DNA of 64,000 bases, taken from Rhizobium anhuiense. Its GTDB lineage: Bacteria > Pseudomonadota > Alphaproteobacteria > Rhizobiales > Rhizobiaceae. Within the stretch, counting starts at the first letter, position 1. The number at the start of each line of letters is the position of its first letter. The translations under genes were made by a program, and so were the position numbers. The stretch is from assembly GCF_003985145.1 (NCBI RefSeq), contig NZ_ML133523.1:382855-446854 (forward strand), given 5' to 3'. Positions 45,946 to 55,461 of the stretch are shown here, one piece after another. The notes beneath the pieces are model-generated. The model made no database searches, was not told the DNA's origin, and worked only from the letters and a program-made list of their open reading frames with translations.

Positions 45946-46437
45946 TCAGTTGAGCCGCGTCTTGACCTGGCTGACGGCATTGCCGAAGAGCTCGGACTGA
46001 ACCTTGGCATCGGCCTGCTTGGCAAGCACGGTTTCGGCGGCCGCGATTGCGAGATCGACGGCAGCGGAACGCACCGCCTTCATCGCCTCGGCCTCGGCCT
46101 GCTTGATCTTCTGCTCGGAAAGCGCCGTGCGGTTGGCGACGAATTCTTCCGTCTTCTTCTTCGCCTCAGTGGTCAGCATTTCGGCTTCGCGCTCAGCGGC
46201 GGCAACGATGTGGGCCGCTTCGGCTTCCGCTTCCTTGCGCTTGCGCTGGTATTCGGCGAGCAGGTGCTGGGCCTCTTCGCGCAGACGCTTGGCTTCGGCC
46301 AATTCGTTGCGGATCTGGTCGGCGCGGTCGTCGAGCGACCGTGCCATCATGCCCGGAACCTTCAGGTAAACGACCAGCGCCAGGAAGAGGACGAGGCCGA
46401 CAAAGGCGAAGAAAGTTGCGTCAAAGGCAAATTCCAT
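45946..46437 (-). CDS. atpF: ATP synthase F0 subunit b
   Basis: This 163-residue protein has an N-terminal membrane anchor (residues 8-27, Phe-Phe-Ala-Phe-Val-Gly-Leu-Val-Leu-Phe-Leu-Ala-Leu) and a long, charged, Ala/Glu/Lys-rich coiled-coil region (35-130). It forms the peripheral stator with b' and connects F0 to F1. It starts only 3 bases after the b' stop, the last gene of the operon before the terminator. In alphaproteobacteria the two b-type subunits form a heterodimer. Confidence 0.95.
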   Translation of the reverse strand: MEFAFDATFFAFVGLVLFLALVVYLKVPGMMARSLDDRADQIRNELAEAKRLREEAQHLLAEYQRKRKEAEAEAAHIVAAAEREAEMLTTEAKKKTEEFVANRTALSEQKIKQAEAEAMKAVRSAAVDLAIAAAETVLAKQADAKVQSELFGNAVSQVKTRLN

Positions 46438-46440
46438 CGA

Positions 46441-47064
46441 TCAAGCCTCCTTCTTGGCAGCTGCGACGGCAGCAGCGACATCGGCCTTGGCGACGGTGCC
46501 GCCGATCAACTGATCGACCACGGCAGCCGCGGTTTCCTCGGCAATGGTGCCGACGTCGGCGAAGGCCTTGGCCTTGATCTCGCCAATACGAACTTCGGCA
46601 GCCTTGATCTTTTCCGACAGGCTCGCCTCGACAGCGCGGCGATCCTCTTCGGCTTTGGCCTTGGCGGCGTCGCGTGCGGCAGAGCCGATCGCGTTGGACT
46701 TGGCGCGCGCAGCGGCCAGTTCACCTTCATAGGTCCGGACGGCGGCGTCGGCTTCCGCCTTCAGGCGGCCTGCTTCTTCCAGATCCTGGGAAATGCGCGT
46801 GTGACGCTGATCGAGGATGGCCCCGATGCGCGGCGCGATGACCTTTTGCATGAGCAAATAGAAGACGCCGAACGTGATCACCAGCCAGAGCAGCTGGGAT
46901 GCGAAGGTCGTCGAATCGAAAGGCGGGAAAGGGCCGCGGGCGTGTTCGCCTTCGGCAACACCAGTCTCGGTATGGACCTCGCCTGCGGCCGGAGCGGCAT
47001 GCGCATCCGTACCCGTCGCTGCCGCCGGTGCTTCCTCAGCGTAAGCCGGGGTCACAAAAAACAT
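46441..47064 (-). CDS. ATP synthase F0 subunit b'
   Basis: This 207-residue b-type subunit has an N-terminal Ala/Glu/Pro-rich extension (about 1-55) before the membrane helix (about 60-80, [13 protein letters not shown]) and the coiled-coil stator region. Such extended b' subunits are characteristic of alphaproteobacteria. The residues after the start (Phe-Phe-Val-Thr-Pro-Ala-Tyr-Ala-Glu) look like a short export-type segment. The ATG has GGAGGTG at ideal spacing; an in-frame GTG two codons earlier is less likely. Confidence 0.93.
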   Translation of the reverse strand: MFFVTPAYAEEAPAAATGTDAHAAPAAGEVHTETGVAEGEHARGPFPPFDSTTFASQLLWLVITFGVFYLLMQKVIAPRIGAILDQRHTRISQDLEEAGRLKAEADAAVRTYEGELAAARAKSNAIGSAARDAAKAKAEEDRRAVEASLSEKIKAAEVRIGEIKAKAFADVGTIAEETAAAVVDQLIGGTVAKADVAAAVAAAKKEA

Positions 47065-47141
47065 GCTCACCTCCAGGTGGACTGCAAATGCAAAGGATCA
47101 CGGCTTGCGGTCGCAGGCCGTGATCCATCTATTCGCCGATA

Positions 47142-47369
47142 TCAGACGGCGAAGAGGAGGAGGAGAGCGACGAGCAGCGAGAAGATGCCCAGAGCTTCCG
47201 TAACGGCGAAGCCGAATACCAGACGGCCGAACTGGCTGTCAGCGGCAGACGGATTGCGCAGTGCGCCGGAGAGGTAGCTGCCGAAGATATTGCCGAGGCC
47301 GAGAGCCGTACCGGCCATACCAAAGCAAGCCAGGCCTGCACCGATGTACTTTGCTGCTTCCGCTTCCAT
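47142..47369 (-). CDS. atpE: ATP synthase F0 subunit c
   Basis: This 75-residue hairpin subunit has two membrane helices with the polar loop near residue 40 (Arg-Asn-Pro-Ser). The Gly-rich first helix contains Gly-Leu-Gly-Asn-Ile-Phe-Gly. The proton-binding Glu is in Val-Thr-Glu-Ala-Leu-Gly near 58. Many copies form the rotor ring. The ATG is preceded by AAAGGAG at ideal spacing, which suits the high expression this subunit needs. Confidence 0.97.
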   Translation of the reverse strand: MEAEAAKYIGAGLACFGMAGTALGLGNIFGSYLSGALRNPSAADSQFGRLVFGFAVTEALGIFSLLVALLLLFAV

Positions 47370-47436
47370 GTTGAACTCCTTTGAAATGGTTGTTGCGGCG
47401 AATGACTGACGCCCTTTGACGTCGATGTCGTTATCC

Positions 47437-48189
47437 TTAGTGCCCGCCCGGATGGATTGCGTCGTTGAGGTACATGCAAGTCAGCACCGCAAAGACGTAA
47501 GCCTGGAGGAAGGCGACGAGGAACTCGAGACCGGTCAGGGCGACGGTCATGATGAGGGGAAGAACGGCTCCGCCGACACCGACAGCACCGAGGGCTCCAA
47601 GCGAGGCGACGAAGCCTGCGAACACCTTCAGCGTGATGTGACCGGCGAGCATGTTCGCAAAAAGACGAACAGAGAGTGAAATCGGACGGGACAGGAACGA
47701 AATGATTTCGATCGTGACAACAAGCGGCAGCAGAACGCCCGGTACGCCCGACGGCACGAAGACATTCAGGAAGTGGAAGCCGTGCTTATAGAAGCCGTAG
47801 ACGAGAACCGTGCCGATAACCAGGAGCGCGAGCGCGAAGGTGACGATGATCTGGCTGGTGACCGTGAAGAAATACGGGAACATGCCGAGCAGGTTCGCCG
47901 TCAGGACGAAGGTGAAGAGCGAAAAGACCAGCGGGAAGAACTTCATTCCCTGCTTGCCCGCGCCTTCCTTCAGCATGTTGGCGATGAACTCATAGGACAT
48001 TTCCGCGACCGACTGCGAACGACCCGGCACGATGGCGCGGTTCGAGGTCGCGAAATAGAGGAAGCCTACGGCAACGGCAGCAGAAGCGGCCATGAAGAGC
48101 GATGCATTGGTGAACGAAAAATCAATTCCGCCGATTTCGATCGGCACAATCTTCTGGATCAGGAACTGATGAGTCGGATCGTTAGACAC
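47437..48189 (-). CDS. atpB: ATP synthase F0 subunit a
   Basis: This 250-residue subunit has about five or six membrane helices forming the proton half-channels. The essential Arg is in the conserved [13 protein letters not shown] block near residues 170-182, and Asn-Leu-Leu-Gly-Met-Phe-Pro-Tyr near 103 is also typical. It starts with GTG behind an AGAGAGAG purine stretch. atpI is directly upstream and atpE follows after 67 bases. Confidence 0.96.
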   Translation of the reverse strand: MSNDPTHQFLIQKIVPIEIGGIDFSFTNASLFMAASAAVAVGFLYFATSNRAIVPGRSQSVAEMSYEFIANMLKEGAGKQGMKFFPLVFSLFTFVLTANLLGMFPYFFTVTSQIIVTFALALLVIGTVLVYGFYKHGFHFLNVFVPSGVPGVLLPLVVTIEIISFLSRPISLSVRLFANMLAGHITLKVFAGFVASLGALGAVGVGGAVLPLIMTVALTGLEFLVAFLQAYVFAVLTCMYLNDAIHPGGH

Positions 48190-48251
48190 CGCTTGTTCTC
48201 TCTCTTTGGCCCGCAGAACGCGGGGTCATTGCACTGGACCGGAACCGGTCC

Positions 48252-48590
48252 TTATTTCTTGTCGCCCTTGTCGTCCAGGGGATGGGCCACCACCCCCGCA
48301 GAACGCAGCACGTTCAGAACGCCGGCACAAAATCCGAGAAGCAGAAGAACAATCAAACCCCAAGGCGCCGTGCCAACAAAACGGTCGAGGAGATAGCCAA
48401 GCAGAGCACCGACGACGATTGCGGAAATGAACTCGCTGGAAAGCTTCATCGCCTGGGCATAACCTTTGCGGCTTACCTCGGCGCGGGCTTCCCTAGCCTC
48501 GTCTTCTCCCGTCTCGACGCCCTTGGTCGCGAGTTTCGCTCCCAATTGCGCACGGCGCTTTTCAAGACTTTCCTCGCGGTCGTCCGCCAT
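48252..48590 (-). CDS. atpI: ATP synthase assembly protein AtpI/AtpZ
   Basis: This 112-residue protein has a charged N-terminal half and two membrane helices (about 52-72 and 78-98) separated by an Asp-Arg-Phe-Val-Gly-Thr-Ala-Pro-Trp-Gly loop, which fits the AtpI/AtpZ family. These help c-ring assembly and may move Mg2+ or Ca2+. It heads the F0 operon, with a promoter about 105 bases upstream. Confidence 0.9.
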   Translation of the reverse strand: MADDREESLEKRRAQLGAKLATKGVETGEDEAREARAEVSRKGYAQAMKLSSEFISAIVVGALLGYLLDRFVGTAPWGLIVLLLLGFCAGVLNVLRSAGVVAHPLDDKGDKK

Positions 48591-48694
48591 GGATCTCTCC
48601 TCGTCTGCCCGTCGCCCGCACTCCCGCTACCCCGGTCATTCGGACCCCGGACACGAAGGTTGAGACCCTTCCGGCCCGTTCTGAAGTCGCGCGC

Positions 48695-48723
48695 AACATA
48701 GTTTTAGGGATTGGTATAGTCAA
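48695..48723 (-). promoter_or_regulatory. Promoter of the F0 ATP synthase operon
   Basis: On the minus strand TTGACT and TATGTT are separated by exactly 17 bases, close to the sigma-70-type consensus. The site lies about 105 bases upstream of atpI and no other start lies between. It is the best promoter in the window by sequence. Confidence 0.75.
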
Positions 48724-48836
48724 GGCGTAGACAGCTTCTGTCCAGCGAGAAAATAAATTTGTCAAATCAAAGAGATAGGCCAATTTAAGGCCGATCGCTT
48801 AAATTCGATGGAAAGAATCCGCTTTAAAGCCCGGCA

Positions 48837-48859
48837 AATCGCCTTGCCCAGGCGATTTA
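48837..48859. terminator. Hairpin after the cell wall hydrolase gene
   Basis: AAATCGCCT and AGGCGATTT form a 9-base-pair stem with a 5-base loop, starting two bases after the hydrolase stop in transcription order. There is no U-run beyond the TTT in the stem base, so strength is uncertain. Confidence 0.45.
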
Positions 48860-48861
48860 TC

Positions 48862-50073
48862 TCAGCTCCAGCCGCCGCCATAGGTGCGATAGAAGACGTG
48901 AAGACCGATGCGACCGACCTTTTCCATGGTCCTTGCCCATTTCGGCCTGACATAGACGGCATGGTAGTGCGTCGCCGAGCCCACTTGCGGCAGCCAGATC
49001 TTGCCTGCCGTCACCGCCATCGCCACATCGCGGGCGACTCGCCAATGATATTCCGAGTTCACCCTGTCCTTGATGGCGTCGCAGGCGAAGGAAAACTGGC
49101 AGCGGTTGCGCCAATCCTCGTTCTGATAGACGACGCCGCAGATGGTCTTGGGATAGGAAGGATTGCGGACGCGATTGAGGATGACCTGGGCGACGGCCGC
49201 CTGGCCCTTCACCGATTCCCCCCGCGCCTCGAAATAGATGCCGGAGGCAAGGCATTGCTGTTCGCGGGCGGAAAAGACGCTCGGCGCCAGCACGCTTGCG
49301 GCCCAGGCATGATCGCGCGGGCCAATCTCCGGAACGAAGCGGCCGCTATCCTGCTCGGTCAGGATGGAATCGAACGGCGACTGGCGGGAATAGTCGGGTG
49401 CCGGCGGTGCATAGGCGGTGGCGAGCACATCGGCCTTGTTGCTGGTGACGAGGCTTGCGAGCATTGCCGGCACGCCATTGTCGGTCACGACAGGCTGCTT
49501 CTTATAGAAAGAAGTGGCGATCTCGATTTCCTTGCCCTGGATTTTCGGCTTGACGAAGGCCGACCTGTCCTTGAGGTCGAAGCTCGGGGTGAAGAGCATC
49601 TTGGTGCGCTCGAGAATGGAGCCGGCGGAAAAGTCCTTCGGCGGCTGCATCTTCTCGACGGCAACGACACGGCCCTTCTTGGTGGAGCGGTTGACGCGAT
49701 CTTCGTCCGGCGTGTCCTCGTGACCCTTGTCTTTGGCGGTAAAGGCGACCTTGCGACCATCGGGCAGCACCATGCCGGCGCCGGCGGAAATCGAACCGGT
49801 CACCATCGGCTCGGCGAAAGCGAGTTCGGCCTGGTGGATCGAGCCGGCCGGCGAATTGGTCAGCACCATGCGCCAGTTCTCGCCTTGATGATCGAGGCCG
49901 GCCAGCATGGCGGCGAGATCGGCATGGGATGCGACGCTCGGGAAAATCAGCCAGCCGGCAAGACCGAAGATGACCGGAGACACCCAGTTCTCGGGAAAAA
50001 GACGCAGCTTGCTACGGGAAGGGCTCTTTCGACGCAACACGAACTCCGGGCATGGAACGCGGGAACATTCCAT
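48862..50073 (-). CDS. SleB/CwlJ-type cell wall hydrolase, membrane-anchored
   Basis: This protein of about 403 residues has a basic N-terminus, one membrane helix (about 31-48, Val-Ile-Phe-Gly-Leu-Ala-Gly-Trp-Leu) and a long low-complexity linker (50-265). The C-terminal domain is hydrolase_2: Cys-Leu-Ala-Ser-Gly-Ile-Tyr-Phe-Glu-Ala-Arg-Gly-Glu-Ser near 278-290, Ala-Val-Ala-Gln-Val-Ile-Leu-Asn-Arg-Val near 297, and Cys-Gln-Phe-Ser-Phe-Ala-Cys-Asp near 328. The Glu in the first block is the likely catalytic acid, by analogy with SleB. Non-sporulating alphaproteobacteria use such enzymes for peptidoglycan turnover; the target bond here is inferred. The first codons before the basic region may not be translated. 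Confidence 0.88.
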   Translation of the reverse strand: MECSRVPCPEFVLRRKSPSRSKLRLFPENWVSPVIFGLAGWLIFPSVASHADLAAMLAGLDHQGENWRMVLTNSPAGSIHQAELAFAEPMVTGSISAGAGMVLPDGRKVAFTAKDKGHEDTPDEDRVNRSTKKGRVVAVEKMQPPKDFSAGSILERTKMLFTPSFDLKDRSAFVKPKIQGKEIEIATSFYKKQPVVTDNGVPAMLASLVTSNKADVLATAYAPPAPDYSRQSPFDSILTEQDSGRFVPEIGPRDHAWAASVLAPSVFSAREQQCLASGIYFEARGESVKGQAAVAQVILNRVRNPSYPKTICGVVYQNEDWRNRCQFSFACDAIKDRVNSEYHWRVARDVAMAVTAGKIWLPQVGSATHYHAVYVRPKWARTMEKVGRIGLHVFYRTYGGGWS

Positions 50074-50162
50074 TAAAAATCCCGCATTAACCTTGACGTC
50101 CGGTTAACGGACCGTGCCGGAATGTGACTGTGAGCACGTTTGGATGTTCTAATGCGTTGGAA

Positions 50163-50300
50163 AAGTCCCCTCCCCGCAGGGGCGGGGGACTAGCCGACCA
50201 CGATCGCTTTGCCCGCGATCATCTCGTCGTTTGCCGAGCTGGAGTTTTGGGAGATGCGGAGCAACAGGTTAAGCCCCTCCCCCCTCGTGGGGCGGGGTCT
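50163..50300. repeat. GC-rich palindromic intergenic repeat
   Basis: The gap holds AAAAGTCCCCTCCCCGCAGG with GGCGGGGGACT (a hairpin near 50165-50190), a GATCGCTTTGCCCGCGATC dyad near 50203-50221, and CCCCTCCCCCCTCGTGGGGCGGGG near 50275-50298. The last hairpin lies 15 bases past the kup stop and may end its transcript. The layout of linked GC palindromes resembles the other mosaic repeats in this window. Confidence 0.55.
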
Positions 50301-50312
50301 TTGCCCCCCGTG

Positions 50313-52211
50313 TCAAATAATGACGTGCGAGCCCAGTTCCACCACGCGGTTGGCCGGCAGGCGGAAGTAGTCCGAGGGGTTGGCGGCGGCATTGGCGAGC
50401 GCGATGTAGAGCCGGTCCTGCCAGTAGGGCATGCCCGACTTGGCGTCCGGCACCAGCTTGCGGCGGCCGAGATAGAAGGAGGTCGACATGATGTCGAACT
50501 TCAGCCCGGTCTTGCGCAGCGTCGCCAAGGCCTGCGAGACGTTCTGCGATTCCATGAAGCCGAAGAGCAGTTCGACGCGGGAGAAGCGCGGAGAAATCTG
50601 CTCGACCTTATAGCGGTCCTGGCTCGGCACACGCGGCTTGTTGACCGTGCGGATCGTCAGGATGACGTTGCGGTCGTGAAGCACATGATTGTGCTTGAGA
50701 TTGTGCAGCAGGGCGGCGGGGGCTGATTCCGGATCGCTGGTCAGGAAGATCGCGGTGCCCGGCACCTGGGCCGGCGAATGTTCGCTCTTGCGCTCGATCG
50801 AGCTGACGAAGGAGGCAAGCGGGATATCGGTGTGGCGGGTCTTTTCCATCAGGATCGCGGTGCCGCGGCGCCAGGTCCACATGACGACGGTAAAGGCGGT
50901 GGCGATCATGATCGGGATGTAGCCGCCGTCATGGATCTTCAAGAGGTTGGCGCCGAGGAAGATCAATTCGAGCACGACCAGCGGCGCGAGCGCGATCACC
51001 GCAACCGGCAGCGACCAGTTCCAGCGGGCGCGGACGAATTCGAAGGCCATGATCGAGGTCACGACCATGGCGCCGGTAACGGAGATGCCGTAGGCGGTCG
51101 CCAGCGCGTCCGACGTCTTGAAACTCAGGACCAGGAAGATGACGCCGATGAACAGCACGGCATTGACCGAAGGCACGAAGATCTGCCCGGTATTGGTTTC
51201 CGAGGTGAAGAGAATTTCCATGCGCGGCAGAAAGCCGAGGTTGATGCCCTGGCGCACCATCGAGAAAGCGCCTGTGATGACCGCCTGGCTGGCGATGATC
51301 GTCGCGGCGGTCGCCAGGATGACGACCGGCAACAGCGCCCATTTCGGGTACATCAGGTAGAAGGGATCGGACATCGTCGCCGGATTGCCGAGGACGAGCG
51401 CGCCCTGCCCGAGATAATTCAGCGTCAGCGCCGGGAAGACCAGCAGGAACCAGGCCCACTGGATCGGGCGGCGGCCGAAATGGCCGAGATCGGCATAGAG
51501 CGCCTCGGCGCCCGTCACCGTCAGGAAGACGGCGCCGAGCACGACGACGCCGTAGAAGCCTTCATGCAGCAGGAAGCTGACCGCATAATAAGGATTGAAG
51601 GCGGCAAGAATGCCGTAATCATCCGAGATATGGGAAATGCCGGCGGCAGCCATGACGAGGAACCAGACGGCGGTAATCGGCCCGAAGAACCTCGCAACGG
51701 CGCCGGTGCCGCGCGATTGCACGACGAAGAGCAGCGCCAGGATCACCACCGAGATCGGCACGATATATTCCGCAAGGCTGGGGGTGACGAGCTTCAGACC
51801 CTCGACGGCCGACAGCACGGATAGAGCCGGCGTGATCATCGCATCGCCGAGGAAGAGGGCAGCCCCCATCAGGCCGAGCAGCATCAGGATGGCGGTATGG
51901 CCGTTGGCGGTCTTCATCAGAAGGGCGAGCAGCGACAGCGTGCCGCCCTCGCCGTCATTGTCGGCGCGCAGCAGGAAGAGCACATATTTGATGGTGACGA
52001 TGATCGTCAGCGCCCAGATCATCAGCGAAATCAGGCTGATGACCTCGAAACGGGTGACGCCGTCATGGGCCACCGGCTTCAGCGCCTCACGAAAGGCATA
52101 GAGCGGACTGGTGCCGATATCGCCGTAGACGACGCCGACGGAACCCAGCGCCAGATAGAACAGCTTTCGCGGCGTCATATGGGATTCGTTCGGATGGCTC
52201 TCTTCGGACAT
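50313..52211 (-). CDS. kup: Kup family potassium transporter
   Basis: This 632-residue K+/H+ symporter has about twelve membrane helices in the N-terminal 450 residues and a C-terminal cytoplasmic domain. The Kup signature [16 protein letters not shown] near residues 24-39 is clear, as are Ala-Asp-Asn-Asp-Gly-Glu-Gly-Gly near 84 and Gly-Ala-Asp... Gly-Ala-Glu-Ala-Leu-Tyr-Ala-Asp near 235. It imports K+ at the inner membrane. Rhizobia often have several kup genes. The CorA gene ends 18 bases upstream of its start on the same strand, so the two ion transporters probably form an operon. Confidence 0.96.
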   Translation of the reverse strand: MSEESHPNESHMTPRKLFYLALGSVGVVYGDIGTSPLYAFREALKPVAHDGVTRFEVISLISLMIWALTIIVTIKYVLFLLRADNDGEGGTLSLLALLMKTANGHTAILMLLGLMGAALFLGDAMITPALSVLSAVEGLKLVTPSLAEYIVPISVVILALLFVVQSRGTGAVARFFGPITAVWFLVMAAAGISHISDDYGILAAFNPYYAVSFLLHEGFYGVVVLGAVFLTVTGAEALYADLGHFGRRPIQWAWFLLVFPALTLNYLGQGALVLGNPATMSDPFYLMYPKWALLPVVILATAATIIASQAVITGAFSMVRQGINLGFLPRMEILFTSETNTGQIFVPSVNAVLFIGVIFLVLSFKTSDALATAYGISVTGAMVVTSIMAFEFVRARWNWSLPVAVIALAPLVVLELIFLGANLLKIHDGGYIPIMIATAFTVVMWTWRRGTAILMEKTRHTDIPLASFVSSIERKSEHSPAQVPGTAIFLTSDPESAPAALLHNLKHNHVLHDRNVILTIRTVNKPRVPSQDRYKVEQISPRFSRVELLFGFMESQNVSQALATLRKTGLKFDIMSTSFYLGRRKLVPDAKSGMPYWQDRLYIALANAAANPSDYFRLPANRVVELGSHVII

Positions 52212-52229
52212 GAAGTTGCAACAGGCTCC

Positions 52230-53207
52230 TCAGAGCCAGCCTTTCCAGCGGAAAAAGAAAAAGGGGATGACGGCTGAGATCACCATCAGGGCCAGCGAAT
52301 AGGGATAACCCGCGACCCAGGTCAGCTCCGGCATGACCTGAAAATTCATGCCATAGATGGAGGCGACCAATGTCGGCGGCAAGAACACCACCGAGGCAAT
52401 CGAGAAAATCTTGATGATCGAGTTCTGCTCGATGTTGATCAGCCCGAGCGAGGCGTCGAGCAGGAAAGTGATGTTGGCGGCGACGAAGGAAGCATGCTCC
52501 GACAGCGACTGGATATCGCGCGAAACGGTGCGGCAGAGCTCCTTTGTCTCGCGATCCTGCTGGATTGCCGGGATCGTGTGAAAGAAGGTCAGCAGGCGGG
52601 ACAGCGAACCGAGGCTGTCGCGCACCTTGCTGATCATCCGGTGATGGCCGGCGATATCCCTGAGCTTCTCCTCGAGATAGTTCGAAGGTTTGCGCACCTT
52701 CCTTGCCCGATCACCGAAGACATGCATCGACAGGATGTCGATGCGCGAGACGGAGATCTCGAGGATCTCGGCGGTGCGGTCGACGATCGTCTCCAGCAGC
52801 TTGGCGAGAAGGGCAGCGCCACTGCGCCAGTTTTCCGGCAGCCGGTGAAGGGCGGCAATGAACAGCGCAAAGGATTTGGGATGGGCATAACGGATGGTGA
52901 CCAGGCGGTTTCCGGCCAGGATGAAGGCGACATCGGTCAGCGTCGGCGCGTCGGTATCAGCCTTCCAGAGCAGCGAAGCGGTCATGAAGACGGCGTCGTT
53001 TTCGACATAGAGCCGGGCGGAAGGCTCGATATCCTTGAGATCATCGCGGGTCGGGACCTCGATGCCGAGAATCTTCTCGACATAGAGCTCCTCGTCGCGG
53101 GTCGGCTCGATCATGTCGATCCACACGACATCCTCGGGAAAGGATGCGGCATGCGACAGATCGCGGATCTCGACCGACCTGCAATTGGAACAGTAAGCGG
53201 TGATCAC
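52230..53207 (-). CDS. corA: CorA family magnesium transporter
   Basis: This 325-residue CorA channel has a large cytoplasmic N-terminal domain and two C-terminal membrane helices (about 264-284 and 297-317). The signature Tyr-Gly-Met-Asn-Phe lies near residues 282-286, as in classical CorA proteins, followed by a Met-Pro-Glu-Leu loop that is the CorA-type selectivity loop. It probably takes up Mg2+. The C-terminus is basic (Phe-Arg-Trp-Lys-Gly-Trp-Leu). The gene is cotranscribed with kup. Confidence 0.93.
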   Translation of the reverse strand: MITAYCSNCRSVEIRDLSHAASFPEDVVWIDMIEPTRDEELYVEKILGIEVPTRDDLKDIEPSARLYVENDAVFMTASLLWKADTDAPTLTDVAFILAGNRLVTIRYAHPKSFALFIAALHRLPENWRSGAALLAKLLETIVDRTAEILEISVSRIDILSMHVFGDRARKVRKPSNYLEEKLRDIAGHHRMISKVRDSLGSLSRLLTFFHTIPAIQQDRETKELCRTVSRDIQSLSEHASFVAANITFLLDASLGLINIEQNSIIKIFSIASVVFLPPTLVASIYGMNFQVMPELTWVAGYPYSLALMVISAVIPFFFFRWKGWL

Positions 53208-53661
53208 CGGCAGCCTCTCCGATGCTCACGGCGCTTCGCGGCCAATGCACTTTTCATCGAAAGCCTTTCCATGCGATCGCCAGCGCGGCAGCGCGACGGT
53301 CGCTTGTCCTCGGTCGAAGCGGAAGCGGATCAAGAAAGTTCATACGACTCCGGCTGCATCCGACCTCAAAGGCCGGCATGCGCATTGTGCTCCACCGCAT
53401 CGCAGTTACCAATCCTTCGATCGACAAGACAACTCCGAACTCGCAGGCGGGCCACATCCTTCGGAATGAAGACGGCCGTCATTGAGCATCTGCAGCAAAC
53501 GCCATCATGGCGCCGCGGCATATGAAGCAAAGCCATGAAATAATCAAGACATCTTCCGTGAAGCGCGGCTTTTCACCACGTTTCACCCACAATTTGGGGT
53601 ATTCGCGACGGTGATTCGGCACCCGAAAGCGCATCGCATCGAATTTAAATCATGCAATGCA
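53208..53661. other. Intergenic region without a convincing gene
   Basis: In this 454-base gap between corA (transcribed leftwards) and the 3' end of the Mrp gene I see no frame with typical codon use and no long hairpin. The part nearest corA should carry its promoter. A moderately AT-rich stretch near 53575-53660 lies just past the Mrp stop. Confidence 0.4.
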
Positions 53662-54822
53662 TTATTCGAAGACGATCGCCGGCGCCGGGCGCTGCGGCTG
53701 GCCGCCGAGCTGCTCCCAGACCTTGGCGGCGATGCCGCGATAGATGCCGGCGACGACGCCGTTCGGCTCGGAGGCGACGAGCGGCGTGCCGGCGTCGGAG
53801 GTCTCGCGGATGTTCATCGTCAACGGCACTTCACCGAGGAAGGGCACGCCGATACGTTCGGCCTCCTTGCGGGCGCCGCCATGGCCGAAGATGTCGTAGC
53901 GGGTGCCGGTGTCCGGGGCGATAAAATAGCTCATATTCTCGACGATGCCGAGCACCGGCACTTCGACCTTGCGGAACATGTTGAGGCCCTTGCGGGCATC
54001 GATCAGCGCGAGATCCTGCGGCGTCGAGACGATGACGGCGCCGGCAAGCGGCACCTGCTGGGCCATGGTCAGCTGCGCGTCGCCGGTGCCGGGCGGCATG
54101 TCGACGACGAGCACGTCGAGCTCACCCCAGGCGACTTCACGCAGCATCTGCAGCAGCGCCGACTGGACCATCGGCCCGCGCCAGATCATCGCCGTCTCCT
54201 CGTCGACGAGGAAGCCCATCGACATGACCTTGAGGCCATAATTCTCCATGGGATTGATGATGCGGCCGTCGATCTGTGTCGGGCGGCCGGATATCTTCAA
54301 GAGCCGCGGCATCGAGGGACCATAGATGTCGGCATCGAGAATGCCGACGCGAAGACCGTTGGCCAGCAGCCCGAGCGCCAGGTTGACGGCGGTGGTCGAC
54401 TTGCCGACCCCACCCTTGCCCGAGGCGACGGCGATGATGGCGCCGATGCCCGGCACACCGATCTTGCCGGCGCGCGGCAGCTGTTGCGGCGCATGCGCAT
54501 GGTGATCGTGGCCGGCATGACCGTGCGGCGGGTTGGGCGCAGGGCGGGCAGCGGGAGCAGCAGTGGCGGCCTTCTTGTCCGCGGTCAGGGCGACGAGGGC
54601 GCCCTTGACGCCGGGCATTTCCTTGATGACGCGCTCGGCGGCGAGCCGCATCGGCTCCAGCTCCTGGGCGCGATCGGCCGGAACGGTGATGGAGAAATAA
54701 ACCTTGCCGTCGGAGATGAAGACGTCGGAGACCATGCCGAGCTCGACAATATCGTGCTCGAGATCCGGTCCGCGCACGGTCTTCAGCGTTTCGAGAACCT
54801 GTTCCTTGGTGACGTCGGTCAT
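53662..54822 (-). CDS. Mrp/ApbC-type P-loop ATPase, cysteine-free
   Basis: This 386-residue protein has an N-terminal MIP18/DUF59 domain (about 5-80) and a linker with a His-rich stretch (residues 100-110, nine residues of His, Gly, Ala and Asp in mixed order). The Mrp ATPase domain follows, with the deviant Walker A Gly-Lys-Gly-Gly-Val-Gly-Lys-Ser-Thr at 135-143 and Val-Val-Asp-Met-Pro-Pro-Gly-Thr-Gly-Asp near 228-237. Mrp/ApbC proteins carry Fe-S clusters between dimer subunits through a Cys-x-x-Cys motif; here that position reads Ala-Pro-Asp-Thr (302-305), and the whole protein contains no Cys. It is therefore named by fold and not as an Fe-S carrier. Confidence 0.85.
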   Translation of the reverse strand: MTDVTKEQVLETLKTVRGPDLEHDIVELGMVSDVFISDGKVYFSITVPADRAQELEPMRLAAERVIKEMPGVKGALVALTADKKAATAAPAARPAPNPPHGHAGHDHHAHAPQQLPRAGKIGVPGIGAIIAVASGKGGVGKSTTAVNLALGLLANGLRVGILDADIYGPSMPRLLKISGRPTQIDGRIINPMENYGLKVMSMGFLVDEETAMIWRGPMVQSALLQMLREVAWGELDVLVVDMPPGTGDAQLTMAQQVPLAGAVIVSTPQDLALIDARKGLNMFRKVEVPVLGIVENMSYFIAPDTGTRYDIFGHGGARKEAERIGVPFLGEVPLTMNIRETSDAGTPLVASEPNGVVAGIYRGIAAKVWEQLGGQPQRPAPAIVFE

Positions 54823-55461
54823 TCCACCCTCATTGCTGCTTCTTGCAGACGGCAGCGCCGCGCGTCTTTCAAGACGCGCAAGGAACGCTGTCGCACTTTG
54901 AATTGCATGACGTCAGCCTAAATCCATGCCGATTTAAGGCTGACATCATGCAGTAGAGATAGTGGAGACGGAGGCCTTCGCCAAACAAAATCATCGGCAG
55001 GACAATCGATGGCCGACGCGCCCAAAGGGGCGGGAGAATTGTCAATCCGTTGCGGCCATCAAGTCCGCCGGGCTTTCGCCCTGATGGCCGCAACGGTCTC
55101 CCCGAGAACCGGCGCAATGCGGGGCGAACTAGAGCAAGCCGGAAAAAAGGCCAGCAAAAAATGCCGAAGACAGGCCAGGTCACCAGCAGCTGCGAAAGAA
55201 GCGGTGCCAAAACGCAACAACCGCCGCCGACACCGAAGGGCCGGGAGAAAGCGGCATCGGCGTCGGGCAGCGGTGTGTCGGCCGCGCCATTTCCTGGCGC
55301 TGGCTCAGTCCCCTCTGGACCTTTGACAAAAGAGAAGCAGAAAGCGTGCCAGATGAAAAATCGGCGAAAAACAGCGCCAAAGCGCCTGCGGCAGGCACTC
55401 AGCGGGATAGATATGCCTAAGCGCTGGGCGGCTGCGAAAGCACGCGGTTGTTTTTTGCAAC
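54823..55461. other. Long intergenic region
   Basis: This 639-base gap lies between the Mrp gene start and the 3' end of the LuxR gene. A plus-strand frame at about 55160-55469 starts with ATG after AAAAAAGG. Its peptide is rich in Lys, Arg, Gly and Pro with few hydrophobic residues, so I do not call it. A short inverted motif GCATGACGTCAGCC / GGCTGACATCATGC lies at 54905-54953 just upstream of the Mrp start. I see nothing else I can support. Confidence 0.45.
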
